Below, piece by piece: positions 59,036-64,000 of a stretch of 64,000 bases of DNA (its first letter is position 1; every line of letters begins with the position of its first letter). Source of the DNA: Malachius bipustulatus (Eukaryota; Arthropoda; Insecta; Coleoptera; Melyridae). The stretch lies in contig OU342633.1 in the NCBI GenBank assembly GCA_910589415.1, positions 13,616,858 to 13,680,857 of the forward strand, read 5' to 3'. The position numbers and the translations under genes are program-made. The notes beneath the pieces were generated by a model. That model saw nothing but the letters and a program-made list of their open reading frames with translations, was not told the DNA's origin and ran no database searches.

Positions 59036-60243
59036 TCAATGCATAATTATATTGTGCAAAACTGCTGATGCAGCTTTAGTTGTGTCGAGATCTAATAGCA
59101 ATCCTTTAAATAAACAACGGAATTTATTTTTCCAAATTCCGAAGAGTCTCTCGACTGAATTCCTTGTTCTTATGTGGCTTCGATTATATCTTTGCTCTGA
59201 TTCAGTTACGGGATTCAAGAGCGGTGTTAATAAATAATTAGTGCTAGCGTAGTCATTGTCCCTTAATAAAATTCCATTTATCTGCCTGTTCTGAAATTTA
59301 AAGCAAGGCTTATTGTTAATTGAAAAATACAATAATATGACTTTTGCAAAAACCCAATTAGTTATGTTTTTTGTAACAGCCATGGAAAAAATTAATTTAG
59401 CTTACTTCAAATTCTCTTCTTAGCGTACAGTGGTTCCAAATTCGAGAATCATGCGCGCTGCCTCGCCATCTTGCTATGTGCCTGATTCTGCACTGTGCGT
59501 CCCCAATTACCTATAATTAATATATCAAGTGACTTATTATTACAAATTATGCTAATGTTCTATATTATTTATTGAAAAATTGAAATCAATACAATCCTAC
59601 GAATTGAAAAGGTTTTTTACCTGAACGTTTAAAGAGTAGAAACCTTTTCGATCTATAAACTGCCCAGGGTGTTCACCTCCCGGATTTTTTATTTTAATGC
59701 GAGTGCAGTCTATAGCACCCACAACAGTTGGAAAATTAGAAATGTTATAAAAACCTTGCTTAACACTTCTAATTTCCAGAGCAGTTCTAGGGAATTTTAT
59801 GAATTGATTATGTACTGCAGCAAGTGCGGTGACAACTCGTTTAACTATTCTGCTCTGTGTACTTTGGTGAAACTGGCTGTGATCAGCTACAAAAAGTACA
59901 CATTAAAATTTGTTAATATTTTCATATCGATAACTCACCCGTATCCTCTTCATATGCACCTTTTGAAAGGTATCTATCTAATGGTCGACATTAGCTGAAT
60001 TTCAGGGCTGACTGGTCTGCCTTGATTCCCATTCAGTGCCCTCAGACGGTCTCTTATTAAATTTAAAACATACCTAGCTGTTTCCTTCCTCATTCTGTAC
60101 CTTTTTCGAAACTGAATTTCTGAATAGGCTTCGAATGGGTCTATATGACTTTGGTAGACTTTTGGGTGCCTGTTTATATTTACAACACCTCTAACCTCAT
60201 CAACGTCAGCTATTTCTTGGAGCACATCTTCTGAGCCTTCCAT
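59036..60243 (-). pseudogene. PIF/Harbinger transposase (HARBI1-like), nearly intact, four exons
   Basis: Exons 60243-59939, 59886-59621, 59510-59406, 59290-59036, with GT-AG borders and agreeing phases from exon 2 on. Exon 1 starts MEGSEDVLQEIADVDEV and contains FRKRYRMRKETARYVL. Exon 2 has VGAIDCTRIKI (first Asp). Exon 3 has IARWRGSAHDSRIW. Exon 4 has LLRDNDYAS (second Asp; the usual Gly before it is Arg), HIRTRNSVERLFGIWK (Glu) and ends HNIIMH. The only defect seen is a tandem 4-bp repeat (TATCTATC, 59971-59978) that shifts exon 1; one unit fewer would make its length fit. Predicted length is ~310 aa, slightly short of HARBI1. Confidence 0.82.
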
Positions 60244-60469
60244 TTTCAATAACCTATCATGCAATACCTATATAATGCCTCCTTTTAATTATTATAATTT
60301 AGTGGACAACTTACCTTGAATAATTTCAAGAAATAAATATATACAAACTGCACTTGGATCAAATATAATAAACAAAAAACCGCCTGCGAGCAAACACGGC
60401 TTTCGATAATATCTAAAATAAAATAATAAATAAATATGGATAATTAATAATAATAATTAATCTGCGAAA

Positions 60470-60971
60470 TCTTTTCCCTTTTGAAGAATAATTATTTTGC
60501 TTGACACTTTTTGGACTAGGATCACACCATTGCCTTTTATTTTCGCCTCTCTGAAAAATCCACGTCTCGTCCAAAAACACCATTTGCAAATATTCAGATT
60601 CACCAGCGAGAAATTTTTTGTAGGTTTTCAGAAAGTCTATTCTTAGAAGAGCTACATGACCTTTTTCACATAAAGCCCGTCTATTGTCTACTTTAATATA
60701 TTTAAACCCAATTTGAGGCAGGAGTCTCCTTTAGAATGCTCAAGGTAATATGTTCTTTCCTCATGTACATATCATAAATGACATTTCTGATCTCATATTG
60801 TATGTTGGGATCAACGTCTCTTGTTTGAGGAAATTTCCTATTCCGTTTCGAAGATTCCTTGCTGCATGTAGCATGTCGCTGTAGAATGGTCCTTAACGTT
60901 CTCTCAGATATGCCAGTTGCTTGAGCCGTTCTTCTAGAAGGTGCCGCGAATTTTGGTTTGCGATTCAGCAA
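60470..60971 (-). pseudogene. Tc1/mariner-like transposase fragment
   Basis: N-terminal part ATGISERTLRTILQRH (helix-turn-helix) and NVIYDMYMRKEHITL, then HVALLRIDFLKTYKKF and VFLDETWIF with the first catalytic Asp (about 60555). A frameshift after TWIF leads to KRQWCDPSPKSVK, and the frame is lost before the other catalytic residues. Related to the remnant at 19836-20894. Confidence 0.72.
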
Positions 60972-62137
60972 AGGACTTTAAAAAATATATTTATTTGAGA
61001 ACAGACTAATATAATAGATTAACAATTACACGATGTTCTAATACAATAGACCACGGAGGCTAAATCTATTCTAAGCTCAAAATATTCAATCATGTCTTTT
61101 ATAACATTTCAGGAAGGCGTTGCACTTCCTGCGTACGTGACTATGTGCACGATTTCATAATTAAATCAGATCATTAATATGTGACTCTTTTCTATAACAA
61201 AAATATCTAGTTTTAAACTTAAAAAGTGGTAAGGTGGAACGACTTACTCTTACTTTTTTGTTTTTTGATAATAAATAAAAGACAGTTTGGTCAATGAGTT
61301 GTATATATGGAAATTTAATACAATTCAAAGTCAAAATTTTAAACAGTATACTCACTTGTCAGCTTAAGAGCTTCCGTAATACTTAGAGGCGTACATAAAG
61401 GTTAACAATGAGAGGGTTAAATTACACATGTGAAAATCTCTCAAGCCACGTGGCAAAATTTTTTACCAGATTATTGGTTTACTGTTTTACATATAGGTAC
61501 AAGATGAAAAGTACCCAACATAAATAGGACAAACAAATTTAAACCATATTCAAAGTGAATTATGGGGTGTTAAGAGTTGAAGACTCGTTTAATTTAAATA
61601 GTTAACATTTTTAATAGAACAAGTAAAACGGATGATCCGACGTGAAGCGTCGATCACCGGAAAGTGAAATAAAATTGCACAAGGATCGATTGACGGTCTA
61701 GCAAGCATCTCCCGCCCGCTCTTTTTGAAGGTTCTTATGACAAATGAATGAGACAGGTGAATTTTAAGATGGCAAGCAAGCAGAAGTCACGAAACAAAAA
61801 GAAGAAGAACAGAACCGACGAAAGTCGATGTCCACAATGACAGACTGTGATGTCAATCAATCATTAATAAATTGTTGTCATGAATGTCATTTGAATCAGG
61901 TCCAATTTGTTTGTTTACATTATTAAAATTATAATTAAATAAAAACAAAATGAAAATCTTAAATTACAAGAAATAATAGATTGGATGGAATAATTAAACA
62001 TCTAATAAAGGTGTCATTGAGATCTTTGCAAAAATAATTAAATTGGAAAACTAGATGAAGATTCAGAACAATTAAAACATTAAAATTTATAATTATTGAT
62101 GTTCGTCAGTGTGAAAAATTGTTGGTAGAGTTTTGTA
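60972..62137. other. Non-coding, partly 3' region of Penelope copy 2
   Basis: No gene supported. CCGACGTGAAGCGTCG (61637) forms a short stem-loop. 61680-61860 is GC-richer. It may be the 3' UTR or terminal repeat of the adjoining Penelope element. Confidence 0.35.
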
Positions 62138-64000
62138 TTATAAGGGTGTGAAGTTGAATAAAGGGTTGGTCTGTTGGTTTAAACATAAGGTATTTTGTGT
62201 CTGTAGTGTCCTGTCTATTTCAAAGATTTCGAATAGGTTCAGAAGAAGTCCTCTATTGGTGGTATGTTTAAGAATGGTACTGTCTCTGTCCTGGTCAAAA
62301 GTATGATTATTATATGATGAATGGTGTCCAAAAACCGAATGCTCGGGTCTGTTAATGTGCTCTCTTATTCTAGTGCTGAGCTTGCGACAGGTCTGACCTA
62401 TGTAAACTGCGTTGCAATCCGAACACTTCAGTCTATAGACACCACTCATATCGAGTTTGGAAAGATGGTCTTTGTTCTGTACCAATGACTGTGCTAAAGT
62501 ATTGGTGGGACTGAAAGAAATATGTGAATTGGTATGGTTCTGAATAATTTAACTGTGAATATTTAAATAACTGTGAAGAAATGGGACCTATGTAAGGAAT
62601 AGAATAGTATCTAAGGGTAGTGTCAGTAGTGAGTTTATTAGTAGGTAATGTAAGACGATGTAATGAGGTTGTTTGTAATGTATTTTTTATTTAAAATTTA
62701 TTGTCTATTATTTTGGAGTCGTAACCGTTGTTTGAAGCTATGGAGCGTAGTATGTCTAGTTCTTTGTTACAGTTAAATTGTGACATCGGAACGTTGTTAA
62801 GTCTATGAATGTGACTTCTGAATGAGGAGAGTTTGTATTGAAAGGGGTGGTTGGAATTGTAACGGATAGCGTGGTCTGTTTGAGTGGGTTTTCTGTAAAT
62901 ACTAAATTCGATATTTTCATTATTGTGAGAGAGGGTGAGGTCGAGAAAATGAATGGATTTGTTGTTCTCTATTTCTATAGTGAATTTGATGTTGTTATGG
63001 AGTGAATTTAAAAAATCTAGTACTTCAAGGGCCGTGTCTTCATTGCCCTCTATTATTGCAAAACAATCATCGACATATCTAGACCAATGGCTAACTTTAT
63101 TGAAAAGAGGTGATTCGCTGAATTTGATTTCGAGGCTGTCCATGAAAAACTCGGTTAAAAGTGGAGATAAACTGCTGCCCATGGCTAGGCCATCGTTTTG
63201 TGTCCAGAAACTATTGTTAAATTGAAAAAAGTTTTGTTTTAAAGAATATCTTAGTAATGAAATTATGTCTGTTGTGTCTTCTATTGAAATGTGATCTTCT
63301 AAATGATTGTAATTATGTCAACTGTATAGTCAATTGGTACAGAGGTGAACAAATTAGTGACGTCGTAGGATACCATAATCTGACCGTTTGTGAGTTTATG
63401 ACTAGAGACTCTATTTATAAATTCATTGTAATTTTTGACTGAAAACTTTGGGGTAAAGTTGGTTAAATTTTTAATAATATTTTTGAGAAAAATGTGGAGG
63501 TTGGAACCTGGTGTGCCTATTTGTGATACAACTGGTCTTATTGGTGTGTTGGGTTTGTGGATTTTGGGTAATGCATATAATCTAGGGGCGTGAAAGTTAG
63601 TAGGTATAATATAAATTAAAACGCTCCGTATTTATGTAGGGTTTGTTCGAGGGTTTGGTTAGTTTTTTGAGGTTATTGTAATATTTATTGGTGGGATTGT
63701 GATCTAACTGTGAAAAATTTCCTTCATTAATGAAGTCAATAACTTTAGAAATATATGTGGACCTGTCCATGATTACGGTACAATTACCTTTGTCGGCTTT
63801 GGTTATGATTAGTTGGTTTTGATCTATTTTCTTTTGATTTTGTTGTGTAGGTGTATGTAATTAAAAAGTGCGTTGCTACATCTGTTTCTGATCGTTTGTT
63901 TAGTGTTTCTGTCTGTGTCACTTTTCTCGATAATAAGGTCTGTGTGTAATGAAAGGTGTTGTACGTCTTTATACTTATAATTGAAAACAGAATATTTGAG
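62138..64000 (-). pseudogene. Penelope-like element copy 2: RT plus GIY-YIG endonuclease, partial
   Basis: Runs off the right edge. On the minus strand: KADKGNCTVIMD (about 63800), LYALPKIHKPNTPIRPVVS (about 63560), VSYDVTNLFTSVPID (about 63350), LAMGSSLSPLLTEFF (about 63180), RYVDDCFAI (about 63080), IHFLDLTLS, FSIYRKPTQTDH, then NISFSPTNTLAQSL-type linker and a GIY-YIG nuclease GVYRLKCSDCNAVYIGQTCR with RIREH (62440-62350). The CxxC between GVY and VYIG is typical of Penelope endonucleases. Several frameshifts (about 63600, 63300, 62690-62480) mean this copy is inactive. Different subfamily from copy 1. Confidence 0.87.

Noticed and set aside
61630..61660. Hammerhead ribozyme near the Penelope 3' region
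   Set aside because: A short stem-loop is present but the conserved CTGATGA and GAAA core is not.

Overview
This is AT-rich nuclear DNA from an insect. Spliceosomal GT-AG introns, arthropod-type transposon families (PIF/Harbinger, Tc1/mariner-like, hAT/ZBED, pogo, Ty3/gypsy, Ty1/copia, Penelope, I/R1-like non-LTR) and dispersed TAGGTACCTA words point to a hemipteran (aphid-like) or possibly a lepidopteran. No bacterial or organellar gene, rRNA, intact tRNA or CRISPR is visible. Almost every recognisable coding stretch is mobile-element derived; one small split gene (40493-42568, minus) is the best candidate for a host or lineage-specific gene.

Layout. 85-2154: broken hAT transposase (minus) cut by a 678-bp TA-flanked MITE. 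2650-3994: degenerate multi-exon insect gene (minus) with a GC-rich insert in an intron. 4525-19118: a 14.6-kb head-to-tail array of about 60 monomers (239/242/266-269 bp). On the minus strand each monomer carries an exon-like, mostly open ~50-codon segment with a splice acceptor and donor. 19.8-21.6 kb: Tc1/mariner-like and pogo-like transposase remains. 22151-22967: TIR element with a 6-bp TSD. 22.9-28.5 kb: mostly non-coding, with a small hairpin element, a GC-rich micro-ORF and an LTR-like promoter with three 71-bp repeats. 29092-33905: Ty3/gypsy element (minus) with open gag and pol. 37.7-39.6 kb: two TA-flanked fold-back elements.

40.5-47.3 kb: a 132-codon three-exon gene (minus), a 32-bp-palindrome MITE in its second intron, a TGACAGCTGTCA-rich satellite, and a triplicated segment containing a 121-nt exon whose phase fits the gene. 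47.9-50.5 kb: a TIR element with an empty-site paralogue in the same window, then a Harbinger element containing a nested fold-back. 50.5-64 kb: non-LTR retrotransposon, second MITE copy, Harbinger pseudogene, copia gag-protease remains, Penelope copy 1, a nearly intact two-gene Harbinger, a Tc1-like fragment and Penelope copy 2 with a GIY-YIG endonuclease running off the window.

The genes do not form a pathway. The window records repeated transposition, nesting and tandem amplification. The most unusual items are the 60-copy exon-derived array and the small split gene with its triplicated upstream exon.
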